A DNA stretch of 64,000 nucleotides, from contig NZ_BSFK01000004.1 in the NCBI RefSeq assembly GCF_027922305.1, forward strand, positions 1 through 64,000. The letters run 5' to 3'. A program made the position numbers and the translations under genes. The notes under the pieces are model-generated. The model searched no databases. It was not told the DNA's origin and was given only the letters and a program-made list of their open reading frames with translations. The stretch comes from Methylopila jiangsuensis (lineage in GTDB: Bacteria > Pseudomonadota > Alphaproteobacteria > Rhizobiales > Methylopilaceae). Below are positions 1 through 12,262 of the stretch, in pieces. Positions within the stretch are counted from its first letter, which is position 1; every line of letters starts with the position of its first letter.

Positions 1-840
1 TTCACGGGGAAGAACGGCACGTTCCATTCGACGCAGGCGCTGGCCTACGGCACCAAGGTCGTGGGCGGGGTTGCGCCGGGCAAGGGCGGGCAGACGCATC
101 TGGACCTGCCGGTGTTCGACACGGTGGCCGAGGCGCGTGAGGCGACGGGCGCGGACGCGTCGGTGGTCTACGTGCCGCCGGCGGGGGCTGCGGACGCGAT
201 CCTCGAGGCGATCGCGGCGGAGATCCCGCTTGTGGTGTGCATCACCGAGGGCGTGCCGGTGCTGGACATGGTGCGGGTGAAGCGGGCGCTTGAGGGGTCG
301 AAGACCCGTCTGATCGGGCCGAACTGCCCGGGCGTGGTGACGGCGGGGGAATCGAAGATCGGCATCATGCCGGGCAACATCTTCACCCGCGGGACGGTGG
401 GCGTGGTGTCGCGGTCGGGAACGCTGACCTATGAGGCGGTGTTCCAGACGACGCAGGAGGGCCTCGGCCAGACCACGGCGGTGGGGATCGGCGGCGACCC
501 GGTGAAGGGCACGGAGTTCATCGACGTGCTTGAGATGTTCCTGGCCGACGACCGCACGGAGCAGATCGTGATGATCGGCGAGATCGGCGGCTCGGCGGAG
601 GAGGACGCGGCGCAGTTCCTGAAGGACGAGGCGAAGCGGGGCCGGAAGAAGCCGACGGTGGGCTTCATCGCTGGCCGCACGGCGCCCCCCGGCCGCCGCA
701 TGGGCCACGCGGGCGCGATCATCTCCGGCGGCAAGGGCGGAGCCGAAGACAAGATCGCCGCCATGGAGGACGCCGGCGTCCGCGTCTCACCCTCCCCCGC
801 ACGACTCGGAAAAACCCTCGTCGAACTCATCAGGGGCTGA
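1..840 (+). CDS. sucD: Succinate-CoA ligase alpha subunit (5' end outside window)
   Basis: This is the alpha subunit of succinyl-CoA synthetase, which converts succinyl-CoA to succinate with substrate-level phosphorylation in the TCA cycle and pairs with SucB/SucC-type beta chains. The reading frame is open from base 1, beginning with [14 protein letters not shown], so the N-terminal CoA-binding start lies outside the window. The rest is typical of the family: the IGPNCPG block, the PGNIF segment, SRSGTLTYE, the [10 protein letters not shown] phosphate loop, and the region GHAGAII holding the histidine that is phosphorylated during catalysis. It ends just before a strong hairpin and the 2-oxoglutarate dehydrogenase genes, the usual order in Hyphomicrobiales. 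An internal GTG at 61 can be read as a start, but homology continues upstream of it, so it is not the real start. Confidence 0.97.
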   Translation, partial: FTGKNGTFHSTQALAYGTKVVGGVAPGKGGQTHLDLPVFDTVAEAREATGADASVVYVPPAGAADAILEAIAAEIPLVVCITEGVPVLDMVRVKRALEGSKTRLIGPNCPGVVTAGESKIGIMPGNIFTRGTVGVVSRSGTLTYEAVFQTTQEGLGQTTAVGIGGDPVKGTEFIDVLEMFLADDRTEQIVMIGEIGGSAEEDAAQFLKDEAKRGRKKPTVGFIAGRTAPPGRRMGHAGAIISGGKGGAEDKIAAMEDAGVRVSPSPARLGKTLVELIRG

Positions 841-852
841 AAGTTCAGCCGT

Positions 853-898
853 GGCGCCGATTTCGCCTTGATTGCAGGCGAAATCGGCGCCCCTTAAA
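853..898 (+). terminator. Perfect 15-bp hairpin between sucD and odhA
   Basis: The arms at 853-867 and 877-891 are perfectly complementary over 15 bp around a 9-base loop, and the stem is followed by CCTTAAA. The U-run is weak, so this is either a partial terminator, an attenuator or a processing site that sets the ratio of sucD to odhA transcripts. It sits 13 bases after the sucD stop and 100 bases before the odhA start. Confidence 0.6.
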
Positions 899-991
899 CG
901 GAAGTCGCGTTCCGGTCGTTCACATCCGAACCGCCGCTCCCATATGGCTTCATGGGATGCGGGCTCCGAAAACAACGCAAGGTCTAGATCA

Positions 992-3949
<2,958 letters not shown>

Positions 3950-4020
3950 CCCGCCGGCGACCCGAGACACAAGACGACTGAACGGGCGGGCGGGGATGGC
4001 CCGCCGCATGGGAGATCTAA

Positions 4021-5298
4021 ATGGCGACCGAGATACGCGTGCCGACGCTGGGCGAATCCGTCACGGAGGCGACGATCGGCCGGTGGTTCAAGAAGCCGGG
4101 CGAGGCGGTGGCCGCCGACGAGCCCATCGTGGAGCTGGAAACCGACAAGGTGACGCTGGAGGTCCCGGCGCCGGCGGCCGGCGTGCTGGGCGCGATCGAG
4201 GCGAACGACGGCGAAACGGTCGGGGTCGGCGCGCTGCTGGGCTCGATCGAGGCCGGCGACGGCGCGGCGCCCGCGCCGAAGGCGGAGGCCAAGGTCGGGA
4301 AAGAGGACGCCAAGGCGGCCCCGATCAAGGACGACGCCAACGAGACCAGGCCCCGCGAGGCCCCGAAGGACGCGCCCACGGAGGCTGCGAAGCCGAACGG
4401 CGGCGCGGCGGCGGACTCCGGCCCCGCGGTGCGCCGGCTCGCGGCCGAGAGCGGCGTCGATCCCGCGGGCGTCTCGGGCTCCGGCAAGGACGGCCGGGTG
4501 ACCAAGGGCGACATGCTGGCGGCGATCGAGACCGGGGCGAAGCCCGCCGCGCCCCAGGCGCCGGTTCAGGCGCGCGTGCCCTCCGCCCCGGACGACGCTG
4601 CGCGCGAAGAGCGCGTGAAGATGACCAAGCTGCGCCAGACGATCGCCCGCCGCCTGAAGGACGCGCAGAACACCGCCGCCATGCTGACGACCTTCAACGA
4701 GGTCGACATGACGGAGGTCATGGCGCTGCGCGCGAAGTACAAGGACGTGTTCGAGAAGAAGCACGGCGTGAAGCTCGGCTTCATGGGCTTCTTCGTGAAG
4801 GCGGTGATCCAGGCGCTGAAGGACATCCCGGCGGTGAACGCCGAGATCGACGGTCAGGAGCTGGTCTACAAGAACTACTACCACATCGGCATCGCCGTCG
4901 GCACTGACAAGGGCCTCGTGGTGCCGGTGGTGCGGGATGCGGACGAGAAGGGCCTCGCCGGCGTCGAGAAGACCATCGCGGATTTCGGCAAGCGCGCCCG
5001 TGACGGCAAGCTCGGCATCGAGGAGATGCAGGGCGGCACCTTCACCATCACCAACGGCGGCATCTACGGCTCGCTGATGTCGACCCCGATCCTGAACGCG
5101 CCGCAGTCGGGCATTCTCGGCATGCACAAGATCCAGGAGCGGCCGATGGTCGTCGGGGGCAAGATCGAGATCCGCCCGATGATGTATCTGGCGCTCAGCT
5201 ATGACCACCGCGTGGTCGACGGCAAGGAGGCGGTCACCTTCCTCGTGCGGGTGAAGGAGAGCCTCGAAGACCCGTCGCGCCTCGTGATGGATCTGTGA
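4021..5298 (+). CDS. odhB: Dihydrolipoyllysine succinyltransferase E2
   Basis: This is the E2 core of the 2-oxoglutarate dehydrogenase complex; it transfers the succinyl group from lipoamide to CoA. The 425-residue protein has one N-terminal lipoyl domain (residues 1-77) with the modified lysine at K43 in [10 protein letters not shown] charged Ala/Pro-rich linker follows, then the peripheral subunit-binding domain near 134-170 ([19 protein letters not shown]) and the catalytic domain from about 195. The catalytic histidine lies in YDHRVVDG near residue 397. GGAG about 5 bases upstream of the ATG serves as ribosome site. Its stop overlaps the GTG start of the next small gene, indicating translational coupling. 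The alternative symbol is sucB. Confidence 0.97.
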   Translation: MATEIRVPTLGESVTEATIGRWFKKPGEAVAADEPIVELETDKVTLEVPAPAAGVLGAIEANDGETVGVGALLGSIEAGDGAAPAPKAEAKVGKEDAKAAPIKDDANETRPREAPKDAPTEAAKPNGGAAADSGPAVRRLAAESGVDPAGVSGSGKDGRVTKGDMLAAIETGAKPAAPQAPVQARVPSAPDDAAREERVKMTKLRQTIARRLKDAQNTAAMLTTFNEVDMTEVMALRAKYKDVFEKKHGVKLGFMGFFVKAVIQALKDIPAVNAEIDGQELVYKNYYHIGIAVGTDKGLVVPVVRDADEKGLAGVEKTIADFGKRARDGKLGIEEMQGGTFTITNGGIYGSLMSTPILNAPQSGILGMHKIQERPMVVGGKIEIRPMMYLALSYDHRVVDGKEAVTFLVRVKESLEDPSRLVMDL

Positions 5299-5558
5299 GC
5301 GGGGCGGACGCCGCCTCGGCCGAGGTCGGGCGCCTGAAGGCGGCGCTCGACCGGCAACTCGTCATGACGCTCGCGGGCGTGGCGGCGGTCGGCCTGATCC
5401 TCGCCTTCAGCTCCCGGGAGCAGGGCGGCCTGTGGCCGAGCCTGCTCAATCTGCTGCCATGGATCGCGGGTCTCGCGATCCTGGCCTGCGCGGCGAACCG
5501 GGCGACGCTTGCGCTGAAGACCAGAACCCTCCGCCGACAGGCGGACGCCCGGCGCTGA
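5295..5558 (+). CDS. Small two-helix membrane protein, coupled to odhB
   Basis: This is an 87-residue protein of unknown function that I cannot assign to a named family. Its GTG start overlaps the odhB stop in a GTGA arrangement, so it is probably translated by coupling. The sequence shows a soluble N-terminus, two hydrophobic segments (about residues 22-40 and 48-66) and a strongly basic C-terminal tail ([11 protein letters not shown]). Small membrane proteins are often found between odhB and lpdA in Hyphomicrobiales, but no role is established that I know of. Confidence 0.75.
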   Translation: MSGADAASAEVGRLKAALDRQLVMTLAGVAAVGLILAFSSREQGGLWPSLLNLLPWIAGLAILACAANRATLALKTRTLRRQADARR

Positions 5559-5559
5559 G

Positions 5560-5811
5560 ATGCCGACGGTCGCTCTGCTGGATGGCGTGAAGATCAAATT
5601 CTATCATGACGATCACGCGCCGCCGCATTTTCACGCCAGCTACGGGGAATTCGAAGCGCAGATCGAGATCGCCACGCTCGACGTCATTGCCGGGAGCCTT
5701 CCGAGAACCCAGCTTCGACTTGTGAAAGAATGGGCCCGGTCCCGCATTCCGGCGCTCAGCGCGGCTTGGAGCGCTTGCATGTCCGATCGGTCGACAGGGA
5801 GGATAGAGTGA
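5560..5811 (+). CDS. DUF4160 family protein
   Basis: This is an 83-residue protein with the DUF4160 signature: an N-terminal segment ending in IKFYHDDHAPPHFHASYGE (two histidine-rich turns), then QIEIATLDVIAGSLP and a C-terminal amphipathic helix (RLVKEWARSRIPAL). DUF4160 genes are usually paired with DUF2442 genes, as here. The pairing, the small sizes and the overlapping frames resemble a toxin-antitoxin module, but that is an inference and no activity is established by the sequence. The start is one base after the stop of the preceding membrane-protein gene; the stop overlaps the next start. Confidence 0.85.
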   Translation: MPTVALLDGVKIKFYHDDHAPPHFHASYGEFEAQIEIATLDVIAGSLPRTQLRLVKEWARSRIPALSAAWSACMSDRSTGRIE

Positions 5812-6107
5812 GCGTTCCGCCTCGCATCGTTTCCGCCGAACCCGTCATTCACGGCGTTCTGAAGATCGTATGGAACGACGGCTATGAGGGGGTCGTGGAT
5901 CTTCGGCCCGTCATCTCGCGGGGCCGGATCTTCACCTATCTCCAGGATCGGGAGAATTTCCGGAAACTCAGCGTCGAGGACTTCGGTCACTCGGTCGGCT
6001 GGACGGACGCTGACGGCGCCGAGATCGATTTTGGCTCCGACACGCTGCGCATGAAGGCGGAGAGTCAGGCCGAGCTCAATCAGCTGGTCTCAAATCTGCG
6101 CGTCTGA
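5808..6107 (+). CDS. DUF2442 family protein
   Basis: This is a 99-residue protein with the DUF2442 pattern: an N-terminal beta hairpin (LKIVWNDGYEGVVDLRP), a central IFTYLQDRENFRKLSVEDFGHSV block where these proteins usually follow a metal- or ligand-free alpha/beta fold, and WTDADGAEIDFGSDTLR near the C-terminus. The GTG start at 5808 overlaps the TGA of the DUF4160 gene by four bases, so the two are translationally coupled. Neither gene belongs to 2-oxoglutarate metabolism, yet both are embedded between odhB and lpdA on the same strand. Confidence 0.85.
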   Translation: MSVPPRIVSAEPVIHGVLKIVWNDGYEGVVDLRPVISRGRIFTYLQDRENFRKLSVEDFGHSVGWTDADGAEIDFGSDTLRMKAESQAELNQLVSNLRV

Positions 6108-6127
6108 ACCCATAAGGATTTCGTTTG

Positions 6128-7531
6128 ATGGCCTCCTACGACCTGATCGTCATCGGAACCGGCCCCGGCGGCTATGTCTGCGCCATCCGCGCGGCCCAGC
6201 TCGGGCTCAAGGTCGCGGTGGTGGAGAAGCGCGCCACCCACGGCGGCACCTGCCTCAACGTGGGCTGCATCCCGTCCAAGGCGCTGCTGCACGTCTCCGA
6301 ACTGTTCGAGGAGGCGGGCCACAAGTTCGCCGGCATGGGCATCGAGGTGGGCGCGCCGAAGCTCGACCTCGCCAAGATGATGGCGTTCAAGGACGAGGGC
6401 GTCAGCGGCAACACCAAGGGCGTCGAGTTCCTGCTCAAGAAGAACAAGATCGACGCCTTCCACGGGACGGGGAAGATCCTCGGGCCCGGCAAGGTGGAGG
6501 TCACGCCTGAGAGCGGCGAGCCGAAGACGCTGGAGACGAAGAGCGTCGTCATCGCCACCGGCTCGGACGTGGCGAAGCTGAAGGGCCTCGACATCGACGA
6601 GACGACGATCGTCTCCTCCACCGGCGCGCTGACGCTGTCCAAGGTTCCGGGCAAGCTGCTGGTGGTGGGCGCGGGCGTGATCGGGCTGGAGCTCGGCTCG
6701 GTGTGGCGGCGCCTCGGCGCGGAGGTGACCGTGGTCGAGTTCCTCGACCGCATCCTGCCCGGCATGGACACGGACGTCGCCAAGCAGTTCCAGCGGCTGC
6801 TGGAGAAGCAGGGCGTGGCGTTCAAGCTCGGCGCCAAGGTCACAGGCGCGGAGAAGGCGGGCGAGGGCCTCAAGGTCACGGTGGAGCCCGCCAAGGGCGG
6901 CGAGGCCGAGACGCTGGACGCCGACGTGGTGCTGGTCGCCATCGGCCGCACGCCCTACACCGCCGGCCTCGGGCTGGAGGAGGCCGGCGTGGCGCTGGAC
7001 GAGCGCGGCCGGGTCAAGACCGACGGCCACTTCAAGACCAGCGTGGATGGCGTCTACGCCATCGGCGACGTCATCGTCGGGCCGATGCTGGCGCACAAGG
7101 CCGAGGACGAGGGCGTGGCCATCGCCGAAATCCTCGCCGGCAAGTCCGGCCATGTGAACTACGACGTCATCCCGAGCGTGGTCTACACCTATCCGGAGGT
7201 GGCCTCCGTGGGGAAGACCGAGGACGAGCTGAAGGCCGCCAAGACGGAGTACAAGGCGGGCAAGTTCCCCTTCACCGCCAACGGCCGCGCCAAGGCCAAC
7301 GGGACCACGGAAGGCTTCGTGAAGGTGCTGGCGGACGCCAAGACCGACAAGGTGCTGGGCGTCCACATCGTCGGCCCCCGCGCGGGCGACCTGATCGCGG
7401 AGGCCGCCATCGCCATGGAGTTCGGCGCCTCGTCCGAGGACATCGCCCGCACCTGCCACGCCCATCCGACGCTGGCCGAGGCGGTGAAGGAGGCGGCCCT
7501 CGCCGTGGAGGGCCGCGCCATCCACATGTGA
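6128..7531 (+). CDS. lpdA: Dihydrolipoyl dehydrogenase E3
   Basis: This is the FAD-containing E3 component that reoxidises dihydrolipoamide and passes electrons to NAD+. The 467-residue length is normal. Visible motifs are the FAD-binding GTGPGGY (residues 10-16), the redox-active disulfide C42/C47 in [13 protein letters not shown], the NAD-binding [12 protein letters not shown], the second FAD motif [20 protein letters not shown], and the C-terminal HAHPTLAEA holding the His/Glu pair contributed to the partner subunit. A TTG at 6125 is in frame, but the ATG at 6128 has AAGGA about 10 bases upstream and gives the standard [10 protein letters not shown] start. It completes the complex encoded by odhA and odhB, from which it is separated by three small genes. 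Confidence 0.97.
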   Translation: MASYDLIVIGTGPGGYVCAIRAAQLGLKVAVVEKRATHGGTCLNVGCIPSKALLHVSELFEEAGHKFAGMGIEVGAPKLDLAKMMAFKDEGVSGNTKGVEFLLKKNKIDAFHGTGKILGPGKVEVTPESGEPKTLETKSVVIATGSDVAKLKGLDIDETTIVSSTGALTLSKVPGKLLVVGAGVIGLELGSVWRRLGAEVTVVEFLDRILPGMDTDVAKQFQRLLEKQGVAFKLGAKVTGAEKAGEGLKVTVEPAKGGEAETLDADVVLVAIGRTPYTAGLGLEEAGVALDERGRVKTDGHFKTSVDGVYAIGDVIVGPMLAHKAEDEGVAIAEILAGKSGHVNYDVIPSVVYTYPEVASVGKTEDELKAAKTEYKAGKFPFTANGRAKANGTTEGFVKVLADAKTDKVLGVHIVGPRAGDLIAEAAIAMEFGASSEDIARTCHAHPTLAEAVKEAALAVEGRAIHM

Positions 7532-7602
7532 TGGCGGCCACGCCGGTCGGAAACGGATTTGTGCATTAAATTTATAGAATGTAGTTGAAATTGGTTGGCG
7601 GC

Positions 7603-7643
7603 TGACGTTCCATGCGCGTGATCCTCACACGCCTGGAACGTCA
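7603..7643 (+). promoter_or_regulatory. Inverted repeat covering the start of the SsuA-type gene
   Basis: Two 19-base arms (7603-7621 and 7625-7643) are complementary at 17 positions around a 3-base loop. The right arm ends on the A of the start codon. In RNA this hairpin would bury the ribosome site; in DNA it could be the operator of a dimeric repressor. The stretch just upstream (7558-7592) is unusually AT-rich for this genome and probably holds the promoter. Confidence 0.55.
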
Positions 7644-8623
7644 TGACCCACCTTGCCTCCGTCCTCCGGCCGTTCAGCCGCCGCGCCGCTCTCGCGGTCC
7701 TTTCCCTCGGGCTTTCAGGCCTGACGCTGGCGGGAGCGCAGGCCGCCGAGACGCTCCGCGTCGGCTACCAGCGCTCCTCCACGCTGATCACGCTGCTCAA
7801 GTCCAGCGGGGAGCTCGAGGCGGCGCTGGCGAAGCGGAACGTGACCGTGTCCTGGCACGAGTTCACCAGCGGCCTGCCGCTGCTGGAGGCGCTGAACACG
7901 GGCAATGTGGACGTCAGCGCCGACGTGGCGGACACGGTGCCGGTGTTCGCGCAGGCCGCGGGCGCCAAGCTGACCTATGTGGCGGAGGAGGCGGCGTCGC
8001 CGGCGGCCCAGGCGATCCTCGTGCCCGCCGCCTCGCCGATCACGTCGGTCGCGGAGCTCAAGGGCCGCCGGATCGCCGTCACCAAGGGCGCTGGCAGTCA
8101 CTACCTGCTGCTCGCCGCGCTGGCGAAGGCGGGCCTGTCGATCAAGGACGTCAATCCCGCCTATCTGCCGCCCGCGGACGGCCGCGCGGCGCTGGTCGGC
8201 GGCAATGTGGACGCGCTGGTGGTGTGGGATCCGTTTCTCGCAAGCACGCAGGCCCAGTCCGGCGCCCGGGTGCTCCAGAACGGCGACGGCCTGTCCAGCT
8301 ACAAGCGCTATTACCTGACCACCGACGCCTTCGCGAAGGACCACGCGCCGGTTCTCGAGACGATCGTGGCCCAGCTCAAGGCCAAGGGCGCCTGGGTCAA
8401 GGCGCATCCGCAGGAGGCCGCCGCGCAGCTCGCCGCCATCTGGAAGATCGACGCCGCCATCATCGAGCAGGGCAACGCGCGCCGCTCCTATCAGGTCGCG
8501 ACGGTGACGCGGGACGGCCTCGCGGAGCAGCAGAAGATCGCGGACGCCTTCTTCGCCGAGGGGCTGTTCCCGAAGCCGATCGTCACCGCCGACACGCCGG
8601 TCTGGCAGCCAGCGAGCCAGTGA
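7643..8623 (+). CDS. SsuA-type aliphatic sulfonate substrate-binding protein
   Basis: This 326-residue periplasmic binding protein belongs to the SsuA/TauA/nitrate group. A signal peptide is clear: basic SRR, a hydrophobic core and an AGAQAA cleavage region near residue 34. The mature protein begins TLRVGYQRSSTL, which is characteristic of SsuA, followed by ITSVAELKGRRIAVTKGAGSHYLL and the VDALVVWDPFLA motif of the second lobe. These proteins deliver alkanesulfonates or similar anions to an SsuBC transporter. No permease, ATPase or monooxygenase gene is adjacent: lpdA lies upstream and a convergent DMT exporter follows after 12 bases. It must therefore work with a transporter encoded elsewhere, or be a solitary copy. 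Confidence 0.85.
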   Translation: MTHLASVLRPFSRRAALAVLSLGLSGLTLAGAQAAETLRVGYQRSSTLITLLKSSGELEAALAKRNVTVSWHEFTSGLPLLEALNTGNVDVSADVADTVPVFAQAAGAKLTYVAEEAASPAAQAILVPAASPITSVAELKGRRIAVTKGAGSHYLLLAALAKAGLSIKDVNPAYLPPADGRAALVGGNVDALVVWDPFLASTQAQSGARVLQNGDGLSSYKRYYLTTDAFAKDHAPVLETIVAQLKAKGAWVKAHPQEAAAQLAAIWKIDAAIIEQGNARRSYQVATVTRDGLAEQQKIADAFFAEGLFPKPIVTADTPVWQPASQ

Positions 8624-8635
8624 GCGGGCGCGCCC

Positions 8636-9607
8636 TCAGCGGCGCCGGTCGCTCAGGGTGAACCAGCCGACGCCGGCCAGCACCAGCGCCGCGCCGGCGA
8701 GGTCCATCGGGGTGGCGCGCTCGCCGAGAAACAGCACGGCGAGCGCGAGCGTCGCGATCGGGCTCACCGTGCCGATGGCGGCGTTGGCCTGCGCGGAGAT
8801 GCGGTGCAGCGCGGCCGACAGCAGAAAGCTCGGCAGCACGGTGGCGAACAGGGCGAGCGCCGCCGCCAGCGCCCAGGCGCGCGGGCTCAGGCCTCCGAGC
8901 GCCGACAGATCGCGCACGATCAGGAACTGGACCAGCGCGCCGGCCGCCGCCGCCAGCATGGCGAGGCAGGTGAACAGCTTCGGCCCGAGCCGGGCGATCA
9001 GCCCCTTGGCGAACAGCTGGTAGAGCGCGAAGGCGAGCGCGGAGGCCAGCACCAGCAGGGCGCCGGCGCGGGTGGCCTCGAGGCCCTCCGCCTCCATGTC
9101 CTTCAGGAACACCAGCGCGAGCCCGGCGTAGGACAGGCCGAAGGCCGCGAGCGCGCCCGGCCGAAACGGCTGGCGGAAGAACGCCGCCCCCAGCAGCACC
9201 GTGAACAGCGGATAGGTGAACAGGATCAGCCGCTCGAACGGGGCCGAGATGTAGGCGAGGCCGAGGAAGTCGGTGTAGCTCGCGAACCAGTAGCCCAGCA
9301 GGCCCACGGCGAGCGCCGCGGCGGCGGTGCGGGCGTCGAGCGCGGCCGGGCGGCCGGAGCGCGCCAGCGCCAGCGCGCCGATCGCCACATAGACCGGGAG
9401 CGCCAGACCCATGCGCAGCGCGAGCAGGGTCTCGGTGTCCACGTTCTCGGCGTAGGCGAGCTTGATCAGGATGCCCTTGGCCGAGAACAGGATCGCGCCC
9501 GCGGCGGCGAGCGCGTAACCGTCCCACGGGATGCGGGGCTTCAGCGAACGGGCGTCGGTGACGATCTCGGGGTCGGCGGGGGTGGCGGTCGGCGTCGAGG
9601 GGGGCAT
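8636..9607 (-). CDS. EamA/DMT-family transporter
   Basis: This is a 323-residue inner-membrane protein with two EamA halves and about ten hydrophobic segments. The first half begins [22 protein letters not shown], and the second half has [15 protein letters not shown] and ends with the repeat-typical [21 protein letters not shown]. Members export amino acids, nucleobases or other small metabolites; the substrate cannot be read from sequence. It is monocistronic and convergent with the SsuA-type gene. The N-terminal 25 residues are polar and probably cytoplasmic. Confidence 0.88.
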   Translation of the reverse strand: MPPSTPTATPADPEIVTDARSLKPRIPWDGYALAAAGAILFSAKGILIKLAYAENVDTETLLALRMGLALPVYVAIGALALARSGRPAALDARTAAAALAVGLLGYWFASYTDFLGLAYISAPFERLILFTYPLFTVLLGAAFFRQPFRPGALAAFGLSYAGLALVFLKDMEAEGLEATRAGALLVLASALAFALYQLFAKGLIARLGPKLFTCLAMLAAAAGALVQFLIVRDLSALGGLSPRAWALAAALALFATVLPSFLLSAALHRISAQANAAIGTVSPIATLALAVLFLGERATPMDLAGAALVLAGVGWFTLSDRRR

Positions 9608-9710
9608 GGCGGATCCTTCGCCGGTCCGCCTAGCATGCGCCGTCTCGTCCGCCCACGCCTGCGCGCGGGCGCCTGCGCCGCGCCCGGAGCGGAGGTTGTC
9701 GTCCGCTCAT

Positions 9711-9745
9711 GCGAAAAAGGCCCGGAGGGGGAGGCTCCGGGCCTT
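9711..9745 (-). terminator. Intrinsic terminator of the small secreted protein gene
   Basis: On the minus strand an 11-bp perfect stem (arms 9735-9745 and 9717-9727, 7-base loop) is followed by a U-run given by A9713-A9718. It lies 30 bases beyond the stop of the 44-residue gene, which supports that gene being real. Confidence 0.85.
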
Positions 9746-9775
9746 CCTGGATGGGGACGCGGGCGCGCCCGGCGC

Positions 9776-9910
9776 TTACGTGCCGGTGACGGCGTCGGTC
9801 TGGGTCGAGGCGGTGGTGTTCTTGCGGGCGCAGGGCTCGGCCGAGGCCGGGGCCGCGAAAGTCGCGGCGAGGCCCAGCGCGAGCAGGGCGGCGGTCAGCG
9901 TCTTCATCAT
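9776..9910 (-). CDS. Small secreted protein, 44 residues
   Basis: This short gene encodes a signal peptide plus a mature peptide of about 20 residues. The N-terminus [18 protein letters not shown] is a typical Sec signal, cleaved after PASA, leaving [20 protein letters not shown] with a single cysteine. GGAG stands 5 bases upstream of the first of two ATGs, and an intrinsic terminator follows on the same strand, so the unit is well bounded. I do not recognise the family. Similar alphaproteobacterial peptides of this shape are usually annotated as hypothetical. Confidence 0.7.
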   Translation of the reverse strand: MMKTLTAALLALGLAATFAAPASAEPCARKNTTASTQTDAVTGT

Positions 9911-10108
9911 CGCACTCCGGGGTTCGCGGGCGCGGGAGGATCGCGCGCCATAGGCACTACGGTACCCCTGTTGCGCCGCACGCCAAGGGGAGGCGCGGCC
10001 GGCGCCGTTCACGCTTTCGCGCGCGGCCTTCAGGTGTGGAGCGCGGGCGGCCGATGCCGTAAGCCTTTGGGGGAGCTGTCCGCTGATCCTTCGGAAACGA
10101 GGCGCCCC

Positions 10109-10891
10109 ATGACCGAACCCGCTTACGACACGCTTCTGGTGGAGACCCGCGGCGCGGTCGGCCTGATCACGCTCAACCGGCCCAAGGCGCTGAACGCGCT
10201 CAACGCGCAGGTGATCGGAGAGCTGGCTCGCGCGTTCGAGGCCATGGAGGCGGACGAGGCGGTCGGCGCGGTGGTGGTGACGGGCTCGGAAAAGGCCTTC
10301 GCCGCCGGCGCGGACATCAAGGAGATGGCCGCCAAGACCTATGCGGAGGCGTTCCTCGAAGACTTCACGCCCGTCTGGCGGCGGCTCGTCGCCTGCCGCA
10401 AGCCGTCGATCGCGGCGGTGTCGGGCTACGCGCTCGGCGGCGGCTGCGAGCTCGCCATGATGTGCGACATGATCTTCGCCGCCGACAGCGCGAAGTTCGG
10501 CCAGCCGGAGATCACGCTCGGCATCATTCCGGGCTTCGGCGGCACCCAGCGGCTGGCGAAGGCGGTCGGCAAGGCCAAGGCCATGGACCTGATCCTCACC
10601 GGCCGGATGATGGACGCGGCCGAGGCCGAGCGCTGCGGCCTCGTCGCCCGCGTGGTCCCGGCCGAGCGGCTGCTGGACGAGGCGCTGGAGGCGGCGGCCA
10701 AGATCGCGGGCTTCTCGCGGCTCGCGACGCTGGCCGCCAAGGAGGCGGTGGACGTGGCCTCCGAAGCCTCGCTCGCCGAGGGCGTGCGCTTCGAGCGCCG
10801 GCTGTTCCAGGGCCTGTTCGCGACCGAAGACCAGAAGGAGGGCATGGCCGCCTTCGTGGAGAAGCGCAAGCCGGCGTTCCGCAACCGCTGA
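10109..10891 (+). CDS. Enoyl-CoA hydratase
   Basis: This 260-residue crotonase-fold enzyme hydrates trans-2-enoyl-CoA to 3-hydroxyacyl-CoA in fatty-acid or related acyl-CoA breakdown. The oxyanion-hole region [11 protein letters not shown] and both catalytic glutamates are present: the first in [11 protein letters not shown] and the second in [13 protein letters not shown]. This matches the short-chain mitochondrial-type hydratase rather than an isomerase. The frame is open far upstream, but the ATG at 10109 ([15 protein letters not shown]) gives the family N-terminus. It is convergent with gltX, with only 4 bases between the stops. No other beta-oxidation genes are near. Confidence 0.92.
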   Translation: MTEPAYDTLLVETRGAVGLITLNRPKALNALNAQVIGELARAFEAMEADEAVGAVVVTGSEKAFAAGADIKEMAAKTYAEAFLEDFTPVWRRLVACRKPSIAAVSGYALGGGCELAMMCDMIFAADSAKFGQPEITLGIIPGFGGTQRLAKAVGKAKAMDLILTGRMMDAAEAERCGLVARVVPAERLLDEALEAAAKIAGFSRLATLAAKEAVDVASEASLAEGVRFERRLFQGLFATEDQKEGMAAFVEKRKPAFRNR

Positions 10892-10895
10892 CGGT

Positions 10896-12245
10896 TCAGC
10901 CGCCGATGGCGCGCGTCAGACGGTCGGCGGCCCGCGCGCGGCCGATGAACGGCAGCAGCCGGGCGAGCTCCGGGCCGTGGGCCGCGCCGGTGAGCGCGAG
11001 CCGCAGCGGCTGGAACAGCGCCCGGCCCTTCGCCCCGGTCGCGGTGGAGACCGCGCCGGTCCAGGCCTTCCATGTGGTCTCGTCCCACGGCTCCGGCGGC
11101 AGCAACTCCAGCGCCTTCTGAAGCGTCGCGGCGTGCTCGGCTTCTGCGGGCGGGGCTGGGAAACCGTCGTCGGCAGCGATCGCCCACCAGGTCGCGGCGT
11201 CGCCGAGCGTGGCCAGATTGCCCCGCACCGTGTTCCAGAACGCCGCGCCGCCGCCCACGCCCGCCGCCTCAAGCCGCGCCGCGACCGTCTCGAACGGCAG
11301 CGCGTGCAGCGTCTTCTCCGACAGGGCGCGCAACTCCCCCATGTCCACCTGCGCCGGCGCGCGCGACAGGCGCTTGAGGTCCAGCAGGCCGGCGAGGTCG
11401 TCGAGGCTCGCCACCGGCCGAACCGCCTCCGCCGAGCCGATCAGCGTGGCGTAGGCTGCGACCGCCAGCGCCTCCACGCCCTCGTCGCGCAGCGTGGCGA
11501 GCGCCAGCGCGCCGGTGCGCTTGGACAGGCCGTCGCCCTCCGCGGAGGTCAGCAGGTTGTGATGGGCGAAGGCGGGCGGCGCTGCGCCCAAGGCTGCGAA
11601 CAGGTCGAGCTGCACGGCGGTGTTGGCCACATGGTCCTCGCCCCGCACCACCGCGGTCACGCCCATGTCGGCGTCGTCCACCACGCTGGTGAAGACATAG
11701 AGGAACGAGCCGTCGTCGCGGCGCACCACCGGGTCGGACAGGCTGCCGAGGTCGATCTCCTGGGCGCCGCGCACGTCGTCCTCCCACGCCACGCGCCCGC
11801 CCGTCAGCCGGAAGCGCCAGTGGGGCCGGCGCCCTTCGGCCTCCAGCGCCGCGCGGCGCTCGGGCGTCAGCCTGAGCGCGGCCCGGTCGTAGAGCGGCGG
11901 GCGGCCGGAGGCGCGGGCGAGCTTGCGGGCGCGGTCGAGTTCGGCTTCCGATTCATAGGCCGGATAGAGCCGCCCTGCGGCCTTCAGGCGCTCGAACGCG
12001 GCCTCATAGAGCGCCGTCCGCTCCGACTGCCGCGCCTCGCCGTCCGGCGTCAGGCCGAGCCAGGCGAGGTCGGCGCGGATCGCGTCCACATACTCCTCGC
12101 GCACCCGCTCCCGGTCGGTGTCGTCCAGCCGCAGCAGGAAGCGTCCGCCGTCGCGGCGCGCCAGCAGCGCGTTCAGCAGCAGCGTGCGGGCGTTGCCGAG
12201 ATGGAGCCGGCCGGTGGGCGAGGGCGCGAAGCGAAGCACGGACAT
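10896..12245 (-). CDS. gltX: Glutamyl-tRNA synthetase
   Basis: This class I aminoacyl-tRNA synthetase of 449 residues charges tRNA-Glu. The HIGH motif appears as HLGN ([17 protein letters not shown]) and the KMSKS motif as DGLSKR, both common variants. [12 protein letters not shown] and the C-terminal anticodon-binding helical region are present, so it is full length and not the short GluQ-RS type. Alphaproteobacteria often carry two gltX genes; whether this copy charges tRNA-Glu, tRNA-Gln or both cannot be decided here. The ATG at 12243-12245 is used; longer in-frame extension upstream is noise. Confidence 0.93.
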   Translation of the reverse strand: MSVLRFAPSPTGRLHLGNARTLLLNALLARRDGGRFLLRLDDTDRERVREEYVDAIRADLAWLGLTPDGEARQSERTALYEAAFERLKAAGRLYPAYESEAELDRARKLARASGRPPLYDRAALRLTPERRAALEAEGRRPHWRFRLTGGRVAWEDDVRGAQEIDLGSLSDPVVRRDDGSFLYVFTSVVDDADMGVTAVVRGEDHVANTAVQLDLFAALGAAPPAFAHHNLLTSAEGDGLSKRTGALALATLRDEGVEALAVAAYATLIGSAEAVRPVASLDDLAGLLDLKRLSRAPAQVDMGELRALSEKTLHALPFETVAARLEAAGVGGGAAFWNTVRGNLATLGDAATWWAIAADDGFPAPPAEAEHAATLQKALELLPPEPWDETTWKAWTGAVSTATGAKGRALFQPLRLALTGAAHGPELARLLPFIGRARAADRLTRAIGG

Positions 12246-12262
12246 CAGGTCGTCGGTCCCCG

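Noticed and set aside
8804-10108. Plus-strand N-terminal extension of the enoyl-CoA hydratase
   Set aside because: It is antisense to the DMT transporter and rich in Arg/Gln/Gly; the hydratase family begins at 10109.
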